Source of the DNA: Amphibalanus amphitrite
Lineage: Eukaryota > Arthropoda > Thecostraca > Balanomorpha > Balanidae
Assembly (NCBI RefSeq): GCF_019059575.1
Contig: NW_024881696.1
Location: 682,001 to 746,000 of the forward strand
Length of the DNA stretch: 64,000 bases
Reading direction: 5' to 3'
The position numbers and the translations under genes were made by a program. A model generated the notes under the pieces. That model did not search any database. It saw only the letters and a list, made by a program, of their open reading frames with translations, and was not told where the DNA came from. This document shows, one piece after another, positions 1-11,290 of this stretch (positions within the stretch are counted from its first letter, which is position 1; each line of letters starts with the position of its first letter).

Positions 1-586
1 GCTTTGAAACCACAGTACTTAACAGCAGGTCACTTGATGTTTCTTTGTTTGGTGTACTTATCCATGGGTCAGGTCAAATGAGGTCAACTGAGGTCAAATG
101 ACGTTTTTGCTGATAACTTGGCACATAATGACGTTAGAGCTTAAAAATGGTGTCATTGTGTTCCTGGTGATCAGCCAAATCGAATGATATGCAATTAGAT
201 GCAATTTGGTTAACTTGAACTTAATTTATTAATTTAAGTAGAAAAACTTTAAGTACACTTAAGCAAGCTAAAAAGTATATCATTCGACGCGCCTTGACGT
301 GCTGAGTTCACTGGTGCTTTTCCTTTTGCTCTATCTTAATTAGATCAAAAGGTATAAGCGAAAAACTTTTGACCTGTTTTTAGCGAAATTTTTACATTTA
401 TACCCCCCAAAACCCCCCTAAATATTGACCTAGAGCAACCAAATTTGCACAGGGGTGAGAACTCCAGGGGGTCCACCTACCTACCAAATTTGGTGTTCCA
501 TAGGAGCCAATGGCGAGGGGGGGAGGTCGCATCGACCCCCCCCCCGCCAGGCCGTGTTATGAAAAATGTCCTGCCAGGGCGAGGGT
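1..586 (-). mobile_element. TA-flanked non-autonomous DNA transposon, family A, copy 1 (cut by window edge)
   Basis: The reverse complement of this stretch matches 9383-9993 almost base for base, so the two are inverted copies of one repeat. The visible end reads GGGCGAGGGT followed by TA at 587-588, the same terminus and TA flank as the complete copy. The other end lies outside the window; about 430 bp are missing. It encodes nothing recognisable: the short frame at 445-657 reappears in the other copy only because the DNA is repeated. A TA target and short terminal inverted repeat fit the Tc1/mariner group, but no transposase is present to prove the superfamily. Confidence 0.85.
66..96 (+). 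promoter_or_regulatory. Array of AGGTCA nuclear-receptor half-sites, DR4 spacing
   Basis: Perfect AGGTCA hexamers sit at 71-76, 81-86 and 91-96, each separated by four bases (direct repeat 4), with a GGGTCA overlapping at 66-71. DR4 is a known binding arrangement for several nuclear-receptor heterodimers. The array lies inside transposon family A and is conserved in the second copy at 9898-9928. Binding is inferred from the motif only. Confidence 0.5.
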
Positions 587-588
587 TA

Positions 589-1461
589 AGATGCAGAACA
601 CAATCGTCTCCATCTCATCAAGTACCTATACTGCTTATCGGAACGTCATTCAGGTAATATGAATTATGATGTAAGTGATAAAATGGACAAAACCAATAAA
701 TTCATTAAAATGTTTACCTTCAATACAAAGGATTTAGCCGGCCTTCGGTTTGTCCGCGCTAATTCCCATGGCATCCTTCGGGTTTGCATGACACTGGCTC
801 CTTCCGATTTTCCTGGTGATTGTCGCACTTCGTGAGCGATGAGCCCTTCAAAACTAAAATTACATTTTTTTGGCATTATTGTGTCCGCGAAAACAGTTCC
901 TGACGAACAGTAGCACCGTTACCACCCTTCCTATGACTGCCACGCCCTGGAATTGCCCTGCCAATAGGGGGGGGGGGGGGGTCACAGAAATCAGAAATAT
1001 GGTCGCCGACAACTTGCAATAAGCGCATATAGATGTTGGCTCGGTGAGTAACTGTAAGCATACGTGGATGACATCTGTCGATCAAGCTGGATTATGTGGA
1101 TTAAAAAAAAAACATAATACATTTTTGTCAGATTTAGCACATGTCATGGACAGTTCTAATAAACGTGGGTTTTACCGAACCATTTGCCGCCATGAATACA
1201 ATATTCCAGTTTGGAAGCATAGAAAACAACCCAGTTAAAAGAAATGATGAGTAGAGACCTGGCTTAGAATCTATAGTATCTAACGAAAGTTCCCAAATTT
1301 GCTATGAAGATTGGTCATATTTTTATGGATAAACGCTGATTATCTAGTAAAAAAGGCGTCGGTGAACGTGTTAAGCGGAATCCCCTGGTGGATTGAGGGC
1401 GGCGGTTCCCTCCGCAGACCTTTCACCCTATATCACACGCCGTGAAAACGATATTTTCCTC
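589..1461. other. Non-coding DNA, no gene seen
   Basis: Mixed-composition sequence without a convincing reading frame. A run of 15 G residues lies at 967-981. Short frames on either strand have no recognisable domain. Confidence 0.6.
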
Positions 1462-1547
1462 TGACGTCACATTATGACGTCATGTGATGCCGTCACACGC
1501 AACCAACAAACATTGACGTCATACAGTGACGTCGTTGGATGACGTTG
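1462..1547. promoter_or_regulatory. Cluster of CRE (TGACGTCA) palindromes
   Basis: Three perfect TGACGTCA palindromes at 1462-1469, 1475-1482 and 1514-1521 are followed by two one-mismatch versions, TGACGTCG at 1527-1534 and TGACGTTG at 1540-1547. TGACGTCA is the full cAMP-response element bound by CREB/ATF bZIP dimers. Five sites in 86 bp is far above chance and suggests a CREB-responsive enhancer or promoter, though no neighbouring gene is identified. Confidence 0.5.
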
Positions 1548-2253
1548 CACGGCGGCAAGCCTCTTTGACATTTTGTTTTTGTGCATCTAGCGTGCAGCAG
1601 ATTTGAAAGTAGGTATGTGTTGGGTGGAGTGCCCACCAAATCCTTAAACAAACAGTAGCTAGAAACCATTCAGGAAAGGGTGAAAATAAAAATGTATTTC
1701 CTTCTTACGAGCGACTAATCCTTGCGATGTCACCTAAAAGCACGGCTAAACAAAAGGGCATCTCACCCCTTTTAGACCGTAGCATTTAACTTACACCAGT
1801 ATGTGCATATCGCAACATCTGTTGTCAAATAGCCTGTGATGATGACGCAATTGTGGCGTCGGTATAAATGTCACTGCATGAGACGCCACCATCCCCTGAA
1901 ACAATCGTAAGAGTCAATTAAAAAAATAATAGTTTAGCAGTATGCCTATTGGCAAATAAAATTACATGCTAATCTGCATATTAATTGCTCCAGGATATGT
2001 GTGCATAAGCATAGTCTGGTGACATTTACCGCGTGGAGTCGTATGAAATGGCAGTTTTAAAACCATGAGTTCTGATTGTCACCCCTTTTCTCCGGAGTTT
2101 TCTCCTCTGTTTAAAGAGAGTTCCGGAGTTTTCTCTCCTTTCTTAAGTTCAGCGTTTCCATATGGTAATGCATCACTTATATAAGTAAGATTGTTCACTT
2201 ACAGTATCTGTGACCATTCAACTTTGATTTCAGGTCATGCGCAAATACGAGAA
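1548..2253. other. Non-coding DNA, no gene seen
   Basis: No supported gene. The 14-mer TCCGGAGTTTTCTC occurs twice 31 bp apart (2091-2104 and 2122-2135), a small local duplication. Confidence 0.55.
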
Positions 2254-2332
2254 ACTCGTACATAAAACTCGTACATAAAACTCGTACAAACTCGTACATA
2301 AAACTCGTACATAAAACTCGTACATAAAACTC
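2254..2332 (+). repeat. 13-bp tandem repeat (ACTCGTACATAAA)n
   Basis: Units of ACTCGTACATAAA run at 2254-2266, 2267-2279, 2290-2302, 2303-2315 and 2316-2328. A shortened 10-bp unit lies at 2280-2289 and a partial unit ends the array. Overlapping frames on the minus strand translate the repeat into short peptide repeats and are not genes. Confidence 0.95.
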
Positions 2333-5300
2333 TTCCACTCCTTTTCTGCAAAGAAATAGATGGATGGCGAGAAGACAGCAGACCGCTGCTGTGACCATAC
2401 CCACAGGTTTTGACGTCAAGTGCCGGTGATCTCACAGCTCTTTGCATACAGCGGCTGCTTTATGGCATACCAATCACTCTTACCACAGCCAAATTGTATG
2501 CATTGGGCTAGACGGCAGCATCAAGGAGTAACCACCTACCTATACATCATAGTCAGCGTGTGTAGCATGTGAATCATTCTCAGTTTGGGACAATCAGCCA
2601 GTTAAACAGCGACGGACATCTCTCACTTTGGAACCCATTGACGTAATTTGAGCAACTTTCCGGTGAGGGGAGACCCCAGGCTGTTGTGAGCCACTCCAAA
2701 TATTTGACACCACACATTACATATGGCTGTGTTTGCCGGCTAGCCCGAGTGAGGCGCGGCTCACTAAGTAAACTCAGCAGCCACTCCAAACCGGCGGTCG
2801 AAGGGACCGGATGCTCAGGTCAATCACGTCATTTGGCAAGCGGTGCGACGGTAAATCGCGGTAGCTGCGCACCGCTAAGCTGAATGGATTTGAATCTGCG
2901 AGAGCCGCTACAGCCGAGTGACTCGAACAAACACAGATGGATGCCGCTCCCCGCTGGGCCTGCGTCACTACGACCGTGCGGCGCCTTAGTGAGAGTCCCC
3001 TCACGCCGCTCACTACGCCGTCTGGTAGGACAGTCACAGTGAGCGCCGACTCATTTCAAACAGGATGCTGCTTCTGCGATGGGCGAGTGAGATTTGCCCA
3101 GGATATATTGTTTCCTCACCGTCTATCGTTTATCTGGCCGGGATGGGATGAGAAGGCTTGGTGTTCAGCTTATGGTAATGGTTCCAGGAAAGGAGCGTGT
3201 AGTACCGCTAGCTGATTTATCAGCTTGATTTCTTAGAAGCACCACGCACAATTGAGAGCTTAGGGAAGTTCTAGTAAGGATGACTCGTCTGGTGAAGATC
3301 TGGTACACACTACGTACCGCCCGTCCTGTCAGATTTCTTCGGTCAGAATGCACATTAAAAGATCGGCTATGCACGCACACAAGTGCTAGTACCTAAAGTG
3401 CGCATTAAAATGGCAAATATATGCAGCATACATTTTTGATTCGTTACAATTTTCCATTCAACTTCAAGAGCAAATTCAGACGATCTTTTATACTGGCATC
3501 ATGCAGAACGATATGAACTATTTATATCGAATTTCAGCAGTGTAAGCGCTAAACCCATTACCCTTGTTCAAGGCGTTTCCTCTGATGTCATCTCAGATGA
3601 ATTAAATATTTTATCTACTTCAATATTCCTTCTGCTCCACCGTGCACCACCGAGTTGGCTCGATGCCAGTGGGGTCGCGACCGCTCTATGACCTGATCCA
3701 GCCTGGCGTGAAAATAGTATGAGCGTAAAACGCCAATTTAATGGTGAAATGGTGCTGAAATGTCGTAAAAATTGTACATGAGTGAAGCTAAAACAATGGA
3801 ATAAAACTATAACATACGATTGCCGCGTTTCGATGCGATCTCAGAGGACACTGTGGAGAAGGACACTGTGCGTCATGTCAGCGGCCAAAGGTCGGGTCAG
3901 CGGCTGCCCCGTGCCCTGCGCAGTGCGTAGCTATTCCCCGCCCCGGCTGGAGTGTGGTGGTTTCGTGTTCTGCCGTCCGATAGTGGTGTGAGTCGTTGGG
4001 ACTGAAATTAGATAGCTGGCTATTGAAATCATTTTAATCTTGCATAAGCTCTACTGTGTGGCATCTTTCCAAACAGAAGTCCGCATTGTGCATTGTGCAG
4101 TGTGCCGTAGTGTGTTTGCTACCGTAGTTCCACATTGTTTGTGTCATTCATGTTATGCATTTAGACGGATGTCTGAACTGTTCCCGACTTTTCCTTCTGC
4201 TATGTATGTGATATGACCGTCGTTCTCAGGGCGATCTGGATGGATTCAAGTGAGGCTGGCTTTGTGTGTCTGCCCATGGCGTGACAAGGACCAAGGAGCA
4301 ATAACTTACCGGTAAGTTGCATATCTAACCTGTCCCGTGGTTGTATATCCACCTGCCGTATTTGCGAATCACTGTAAGCACGGTTATCCGTCCCAGTTTC
4401 TTGCATATTGTGACACTGCAGCCTTCAAAATTATGCCATTTATACAACTATGTTGGTGTTTTTCGGTGCCAAAGGGCCATGATGACTATACGCCGATTTG
4501 CCAATAGTCACAAAACACGACCGTAACAGCCTCACTTCACGAACTGGGTTTGATCGGCGCGGCTATACCTACTGTTCAACATTACTCAGTTCACTAATCT
4601 TATGACCTTTTGTCAAATCCTAGGTGACCTCAAAACCAATGTCTGCACCAGAAACATTGGGCATAACAAATCAGCATACAGTTTATGTAAACACCACTCC
4701 ATGATTTATTGAGACTGGGGCTAGAAAGCATTCTTTCGCTCGATTACTGCTATCATCACCGCAGTGTTTAATAACCGCCATCAACATCTGTTACCGGCTC
4801 GACCGGCCACAAACCTCGCCCATTGCCAGCTCCCCGTTGGCCGCCTGCGCCGCTAAGGCCCTCGGCCTGGGCCGCGGCTCAGCGGCTTCGAGCCTGCATG
4901 ACACACTGTTCACAAGCTGCTGGCCACATCCGTTTCACGTGCTAAATTAAGTACTTAGCGTGGATTGAGCCTGAAAAGAACACCTGCAAAACGGTCCGGG
5001 TAACCGCAAACAATGAAAATTGGCGTCGTATTGTTTCGGTAGTCGAGAATGTTTATGCAAGAGTTGATGTGAAATGCTATATAAAAACGTAGCGGTTTGA
5101 AGATCTCAAAGCAGATTCAGTACGCGAGTATCTTAGCTTGAATTACAAGCTCAGCAATCGGAAGGCTTAATATGCGCTGACAGGGATAAGTTGATAAAAC
5201 CAAAACGTGACCCAGAAAAGCATGAATATCATCAAACAGGGCACACAAGTGCAGCAAGTTATGGCAGACTAGATCTGTTGCTAGGCGCAAACGTGGTAAC

Positions 5301-5477
5301 ACTAAGCTCATCACTAGGTCTACATATAGTGTTTACTTGTGGCAGACGTATTCCAGCTATTTATCAAACTAGTTATCAAAATTAATCCATTTGTAACAAA
5401 CATCCGCTCTGTCCGTATTCCAGAATATTCATTGAATTCTATCCTCTCCTCTCATTAGCAACGCAATGTTCCATTCG
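2333..5477. other. Non-coding DNA, no gene seen
   Basis: About 3.1 kb of mixed composition with only short frames that resemble nothing known to me. It includes a solitary perfect CRE palindrome at 2411-2418 and a GC-rich patch at about 4790-4910. Confidence 0.55.
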
Positions 5478-5860
<383 letters not shown>

Positions 5861-7477
5861 CACCCCATCTGCACGCTCCATCTCCATCTCTCTCCTCCCT
5901 CGGAGTCAGCTGGGCTCTCTCCCACGCTCGCCTTTCTGCAGACCGGCAGGGATACAACAGCGAGCTCTTTGGCCCCACCGCTCTCATCGTCTGCCCTGCC
6001 GTGACCGAGTTGCGCCCGCCATCGGCCGTATAAAAGACGGCAGTAAATTGCTGCCCGACATAGAGGGTGGTCTGCAGAGCAAAGGGTAGACTATCGAGCG
6101 ATAGTCGGCCGCTGCCGCGGCGCCCACCATTAGGATGTACGAGACTGGGGGAGAGAGCAGTGAGGTCTGTATTTTCTGAGAAAATATGGGTTTTATGGAG
6201 CGAGGCTAACAAATGTTACGCCCCAAGTGGTCTTGACCCGAATTGGCATCATTGTGATATATCGTTATATGGGGGCTTCTTATTGTTTGGGAAACATCCA
6301 ACCCGAGATATAAATTATTTCTTTTTATTTATGCGTCCGTGGAACTTCGTTATAAAAACATAGGATTTTCCAGCAGTATTGTGCTGTTCCTTTCTGTTAC
6401 TAAGAGATCACTGCAGAAATTCTGGAGAAAATACGCGCATGCCAATCTAAATCCTACCTTTTGAGACTTGTGTGAAATTTCAACCAGCTTTTCAAACTCC
6501 TCAAAATTATGACTGAGTGATAATATGTTATATTGAATATACATATGCATTTGCTCCCAGCAAGATGTTTTAGCCGCTCATCTCTCTATTCAACAAATAC
6601 TGCGGAGGAAAACGAGTAGCAAAAGACACCATAGGTTATATCACTTATATCCCTCGTCACATTATTGCGTTTTTAGTCGCCGTAATAAGCTCAAGGCACA
6701 CACGTCCCACAGCCTAGTTGCTGCTTGCCTCGCCGCGTATAGATGTAATTAGACAATGACTGATCAAGGATGTCCCGATTGTGTAGAATGCGTTGTCGAA
6801 CGCTTAATTTTGGTACTTACCTTCCAATCGTAGACATCCCTCTGATACAGAACAATACACCCTGGGCTTCAAAACAGAGGCCTTGACATGTTTGCACCCC
6901 ACGGACACCGATATTTGGTAGGAAATTTTGGGTTTACTCACCATCTCTAGTGTATAACTAAATTGACATTAATGGGAAAATGTGAGAGGCTAAAAGAATC
7001 AATGCATTACGATTTGCTCAACGGCATTGAATGTAATTGCCATTGACGTAAAGGATGTTGGGTTTTCTGGAGCGTCAGCTGTAAACAGTCTGGCGCACAC
7101 TTTACCCGGAACCTTGCACAGAACTTTTAGAAATGCGCCACTGACTCACAGGAGAGGGAGGCTTTGAAATAAGTTATGATATCTTCATTTAGACAATAAC
7201 CCGAAAGATGGATAGACGTAATACACTTTAAATAAAATATAGGTAACATAAAGGATGCATTTTTGTCCTTCTGTCTTCAATAGAAAACAGCATGAACTTT
7301 CCCACAGAAAAAAGTCAATCTTCACAGAGGTAAAATAATCACTCATAAGCAGAGCGCTAAGTAATGACATGTCAACAGGGCTTAAGCTGCATCCACACTT
7401 CAACTGCCTCAACGTCATCAAAGGTTAAGGAACTTCATAGCAGCTGTTACGTTTCGTCCACAGCTGAAGCGTGTGAC
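5861..7477. other. Non-coding DNA, possible isolated TATA box
   Basis: No supported gene. TATAAAAG at 6029-6036 lies in GC-rich sequence and could be a core-promoter TATA box, but no initiator or downstream coding sequence supports it. Confidence 0.45.
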
Positions 7478-7745
7478 GGCCTGGCTGGCTACACTATGCG
7501 TTTTCTGCGTGCGTTTTTTTCAGATTTGCGTTTTTTGCGTAATATCGTTATAGAAAAATGTTATAAATAATATCATTTTTACATTAGTTAGCTATAAAAG
7601 TTAATATTTCTCTTATATTAACTAAAACTCAATGTAAAAAGCAACACAAAAACGTAATATCGCTTATTTCTCTTGAACGATATTATGCAAAACCCGCAAA
7701 CCCGCAAAAAACGCACGCAGAAAACGCATAGTGTATAGCCAGGCC
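7478..7745. mobile_element. Foldback MITE, family B, copy 1
   Basis: A 268-bp element whose two ends are long inverted repeats built on GGCCTGGC...TACACTATGCG and rich in TGCG steps. It matches the intact copy at 36956-37215. The right end is followed by TTAA (7746-7749). The left end has lost the matching TTAA and carries an extra TGGC, so this copy is older or altered. The middle is AT-rich and non-coding. The TTAA target suggests mobilisation by a piggyBac- or Kolobok-type transposase. Confidence 0.88.
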
Positions 7746-7749
7746 TTAA

Positions 7750-8090
7750 CTGTGCACTGCACTGCACATTTCTGCACGCGTACAGGCACCAAATATCAGA
7801 TCAACTTGAGTTCGAGATCATAGTTCAGAAGCACCGGTGCCGTGATTTTCATCACAATTGTCAAAATGGCAAAGCATGTCAGACATAAAATATAAGAGTT
7901 TCGGGACTATAACCGTATCATCAAAAAGTTGTGAACTCCATGCGGTCGCTCGAAACACGGTATAGTCATTCTGAGCAGCAAGTCATGCAAATTCCGTGGT
8001 CATGAAGCCCCCACACATATCTCGGATTAGCTACTCGGAAATGGATAAATGCGAAAATTTGTTCCGTTTATGTTTGGTTTTTTTTTCAAG
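7750..8090. other. Non-coding DNA, no gene seen
   Basis: Nothing recognised in this stretch. Confidence 0.55.
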
Positions 8091-8378
8091 CTATTCCATG
8101 AGTTCGTCCTCATCCGTTTTATCAACTGCAATAAGTAACGGGACAAGAAAGCAGGTGGGATGATCCTCAGCGATGATCCAGCACATCTGGTGCCGCTCCT
8201 CATGTTCAGTGTAAAAAAACGAGCCGAAAAAATGACGAACTTCCTGCACCTGTAAGCTTCGACGATGAGGATTTGCGTAAAATATATAATATTCAGCGTC
8301 GATGTCATCTGTTTCCGTTATTTCTACGACAATGGCCGCTCCCGGCGTTAAGCACGGCCGTTTTTCCTGTGTCATCAT
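8091..8378 (-). CDS. Unrecognised 95-codon reading frame
   Basis: This minus-strand frame starts with two Met codons and ends in an acidic tail (DKTDEDELME). It is not low-complexity and its composition looks like a real soluble protein or exon, with several acidic, aromatic and Cys residues (for example YYIFYANPHRR). An in-frame TGA lies two codons before the start, so it would have to be a complete small gene or follow a nearby splice acceptor. I see no signal peptide or membrane segment and recognise no family. It may be chance; only conservation in a related genome would settle it. Confidence 0.2.
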   Translation of the reverse strand: MMTQEKRPCLTPGAAIVVEITETDDIDAEYYIFYANPHRRSLQVQEVRHFFGSFFYTEHEERHQMCWIIAEDHPTCFLVPLLIAVDKTDEDELME

Positions 8379-9380
8379 CCTTCAAATAGCAGGTGTCAGA
8401 GTCGTGATCCACTCACATCTCGTATGGTATGTCGGAATGTCGCAAAGGTATTCCGGAACATGTTTACATTCATATCTTCCGCTGACACTTCCAATAGGTT
8501 TTTGTGAAACATTTGGCACTCGATCGTCCCTAGGAATTCCCTGTCCCAGATAGATACTGTAAGCGAGGAGACGGCTAGGCGAGTGCGTGTGACATTGAGA
8601 GAGAGGGGGGCCAGAGGACGATAAGAATGTTGACAAGATACCAGCTCGGTATGTGTGTACAAGGACCTCTGGGCCTCAGCCAACTGCGATGACATTTGGC
8701 ACGTCTCGCTAAGGTCACTCTCAGCACAACTGACGACAAAAACATACACACAGACACGGGATACACTGAGCCAGACACATTGTACTAGACACAGTAGCGT
8801 ACTGAACTAGTAGCAAAGCAACGAATGCGCTGTTAAAATATAAACCAATCAATATAACAAGTGAACATATATTTCATGTGAGTCAAATATGCCTATAGGG
8901 GTTGGCATCTGACATTACAGTATGGGTGATGTAACAGATCGATGTTATGGCCATGTTCATTAAAAAAGCGAAGCTTAAAAAAGATTTGCTCATGTTTCTC
9001 ACATGCAAATCCTGCCACACTGCTGGGATAGCTTCTAAGATGGATACCAGTCACATGTATTGTTTCAGTGATTCGAGCGGTTGGGATTAGACAAACCGTG
9101 CAGAATGGTTTACTTTTTGCTATCACGTGTGGTTGCTATAGTGCCTGATCCACATTTTAGTGGCCTTTAACGTGAACAATCTCGAGATTTTAGATCAAAG
9201 TCCCTTCACCTCTCATGTTGTAAGAGTGCTTTGGACATCGGCTTACGGATTGAGTTAAGGTGAGTTCTGTTTGTGAACGTGCAATTGTACGCACGAACAA
9301 TGGAACGTACCCATCTCAATGCTAAGAAGATGCGCTTGAAATCGACTATTACGATATACAGGGATTTCGATGACGCTTGT
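8379..9380. other. Non-coding DNA, no gene seen
   Basis: Short overlapping frames on both strands; none supported as genes. Confidence 0.55.
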
Positions 9381-9897
9381 TAGCCCTCGCCCTGGCGGGG
9401 CATTTTTCATAACACGGCCTGGCAGGGGGGGGGGGAGGTCGATGCGACCCCTCCTCGCGATTGGCTCCTATGGCACCTAGAAACACCAAATTTGGTAGGT
9501 AGGTGGGCCCCCTGGAGTTCTCGCCCCTGTGCAAATTTGGTTGCTCTAGGTCAATATTTAGGGGGGTTTTGGGGGGTATAAATGTAAAAATTTCGCTAAA
9601 AGCAGGTCAAAAAATTTTCGCTTATAACTTTTGATCTAATTAAGATAGAGCAAGAAGAAAAGCACCAGTGAACTCAGCACGTCAAGTCGCGTCGAATGAT
9701 ATACTTTTTAGCTTGCTTAAGTGTACTTAAAGTTTGTCTTAAATTTTAAGTAAACTTAAATTAATAGATTAAGTTCAAGTTAACCAAATTGCATCATATT
9801 GCATATCATTCGATTCGGCTGATCACCAGGAACTCAATGATACCATTTTTTAAGATCTAGAGTCATTATGTGCCAAGTTATTGGCAAAAACGTCATT

Positions 9898-9928
9898 TGA
9901 CCTCAGTTGACCTCATTTGACCTGACCC
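9898..9928 (-). promoter_or_regulatory. DR4 array of nuclear-receptor half-sites (second copy)
   Basis: TGACCT (AGGTCA on the minus strand) at 9898-9903, 9908-9913 and 9918-9923, again with 4-bp spacers, followed by TGACCC at 9923-9928. This is the same array as at 66-96, carried by the transposon. Confidence 0.5.
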
Positions 9929-10074
9929 ATAGATAAGTACACCAAACAAAGAAGCACCAAGTGACCTGCTGTTAAGTACTGTGGTTTCAAAGCACAAAAG
10001 TGATAGAACGAAGCGGATATCTCCAGTATTTTCCGAATTAAGTATTTTCCCATAGGCTTAACATTACGACGTAA

Positions 10075-10105
10075 TGACCTCTAACTGACCTCAGGTCAGT
10101 GACCT
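10075..10105. promoter_or_regulatory. Ecdysone-type palindrome within a half-site cluster
   Basis: AGGTCA (10093-10098), one spacer base, then TGACCT (10100-10105) form a perfect inverted repeat with 1-bp spacing. This is the PAL1/IR1 arrangement known to bind the arthropod EcR/USP heterodimer and some RXR partners. Two further TGACCT half-sites lie at 10075-10080 and 10086-10091. More perfect half-sites follow at 10227, 10247, 10255, 10267 and 10291. All lie inside the transposon; function is inferred from motif only. Confidence 0.5.
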
Positions 10106-10422
10106 CAAAAAAACCCGAACTATATGTTAAACAACTCGGTGAAATTAGCACATCCTGAAAGTTTGAAGGAAATCAGTCCAAAACTGTGAGCTGGACAGGT
10201 GCAAAAAGAAAATTGAAATTAGACCATGACCTTGTACCGGTTTTTCTGACCTGGTGACCTGACCCAAGGTCACTCGGACCTGAAATTTTCAGGTCATATG
10301 TAAAAAGGTTGCCCCATAAGCTGTGCCAAATTTGGTGGCGCTGCGCGCCGCCGCTTTTACGCTAACTTCGAAAAACCTTAGGGAGGGGGGTCGCATCGAC
10401 CCCCCTGCCAGGGCGAGGGTTA

Positions 10423-11290
10423 GAAAACTCAACAACAATTCACTCTAGTATCTAAATAATAAAATATGAGGTATCCATCATCTGTGAATGTTTATTGCTT
10501 ATGGGAAACAGTGGTAGGGTGCGGTTCCACAGAAGTCCGATCGTGACCACAAAGTGCCTCAAATACACAGTGACTCGTCCTTCAAACACTGGCCGCGGCA
10601 GCCCGCCACTCCTGTGGGTTCCACCGCCAAAACAGACCGCTCCCCTCACCGGCCACTTCCAAATTGCATGGCAACACGGCAGGTAACATAGCTGACCGGT
10701 TGGTCACCGGGCGCGCCAGCTACCGTGGTCTCAGCCGCTATCGTCGCCGCTGATCATGCCGATCAGTGGTGGGCAGGTGTCAACCACATTACGTCATCGG
10801 CTCGGTAGGTAACATGGTCAGCCGTCCGTGGTGACGACGGCGCGGGGGAGGTGGTGAGGGGAGGGGAGGGAGGAAGGAGAAGGGTCAACCGGTCACCCAC
10901 GGCTCGTATCGGTCAGAGCGGATACAGTCAGAGGCGGACTCCGCAGCCGGTCAGTAAGCCCCGTCTCCGGGATGTTGACGCGGCACATGTCGTTGTTTCC
11001 GGGTGAGCCTGCTGACGGGGGCGGCGGCGGCCGATGACGTTTGGTGCAGCGTCCGATGACGTTTCCCGCGGGCGGGGGCGGCACCTGGTTGACACGGAAG
11101 GTGCCGCCGCTCGGCCCGGGGCTGGGGCGAGTCATCAGGCACGGAGCCAGATAGCAGCTCGGCCTCTGTCGGCCATTGAGTCAGCCAGCTCCGGGCAGAG
11201 ATGGCCCGATACCGGCCGACTGCTCCGGCCGTGCAGGTAGCCCAGCCCGGACCGCCGCCGCCGCCGCCGCCGTAAAATCATAGTGGCAGC
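10423..11290. other. GC- and CpG-rich block, no gene seen
   Basis: CpG-rich DNA from about 10,690 to 11,280. It contains a G-rich run near 10,855-10,884 and (CCG)n at 11252-11272. Overlapping frames on both strands are typical of GC-rich DNA and are not supported as genes. It could be a promoter CpG island for an unseen exon. Confidence 0.5.

Larger units (their letters stand above)
9383..10420 (-). mobile_element. TA-flanked non-autonomous DNA transposon, family A, complete copy
   Basis: A 1,038-bp element flanked by TA on both sides (9381-9382 and 10421-10422). The ends are inverted repeats: CCCTCGCCCTGGC near 9384 against GCCAGGGCGAGGG at the right end. Just inside both ends is a G/C-rich hairpin containing TCGATGCGA. 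No transposase frame is present, so it depends on a partner element. Internal sequence is AT-rich with many AGGTCA half-sites. It is an inverted copy of 1-586. The TA target and short terminal repeats suggest Tc1/mariner relatives; other TA-targeting families are possible. Confidence 0.88.

Noticed and set aside
445..657. Two similar peptides (here and at 9349-9534) suggesting a conserved small gene
   Set aside because: Both are translations of the inverted transposon family A copies; the similarity is at DNA level with frame-breaking differences.
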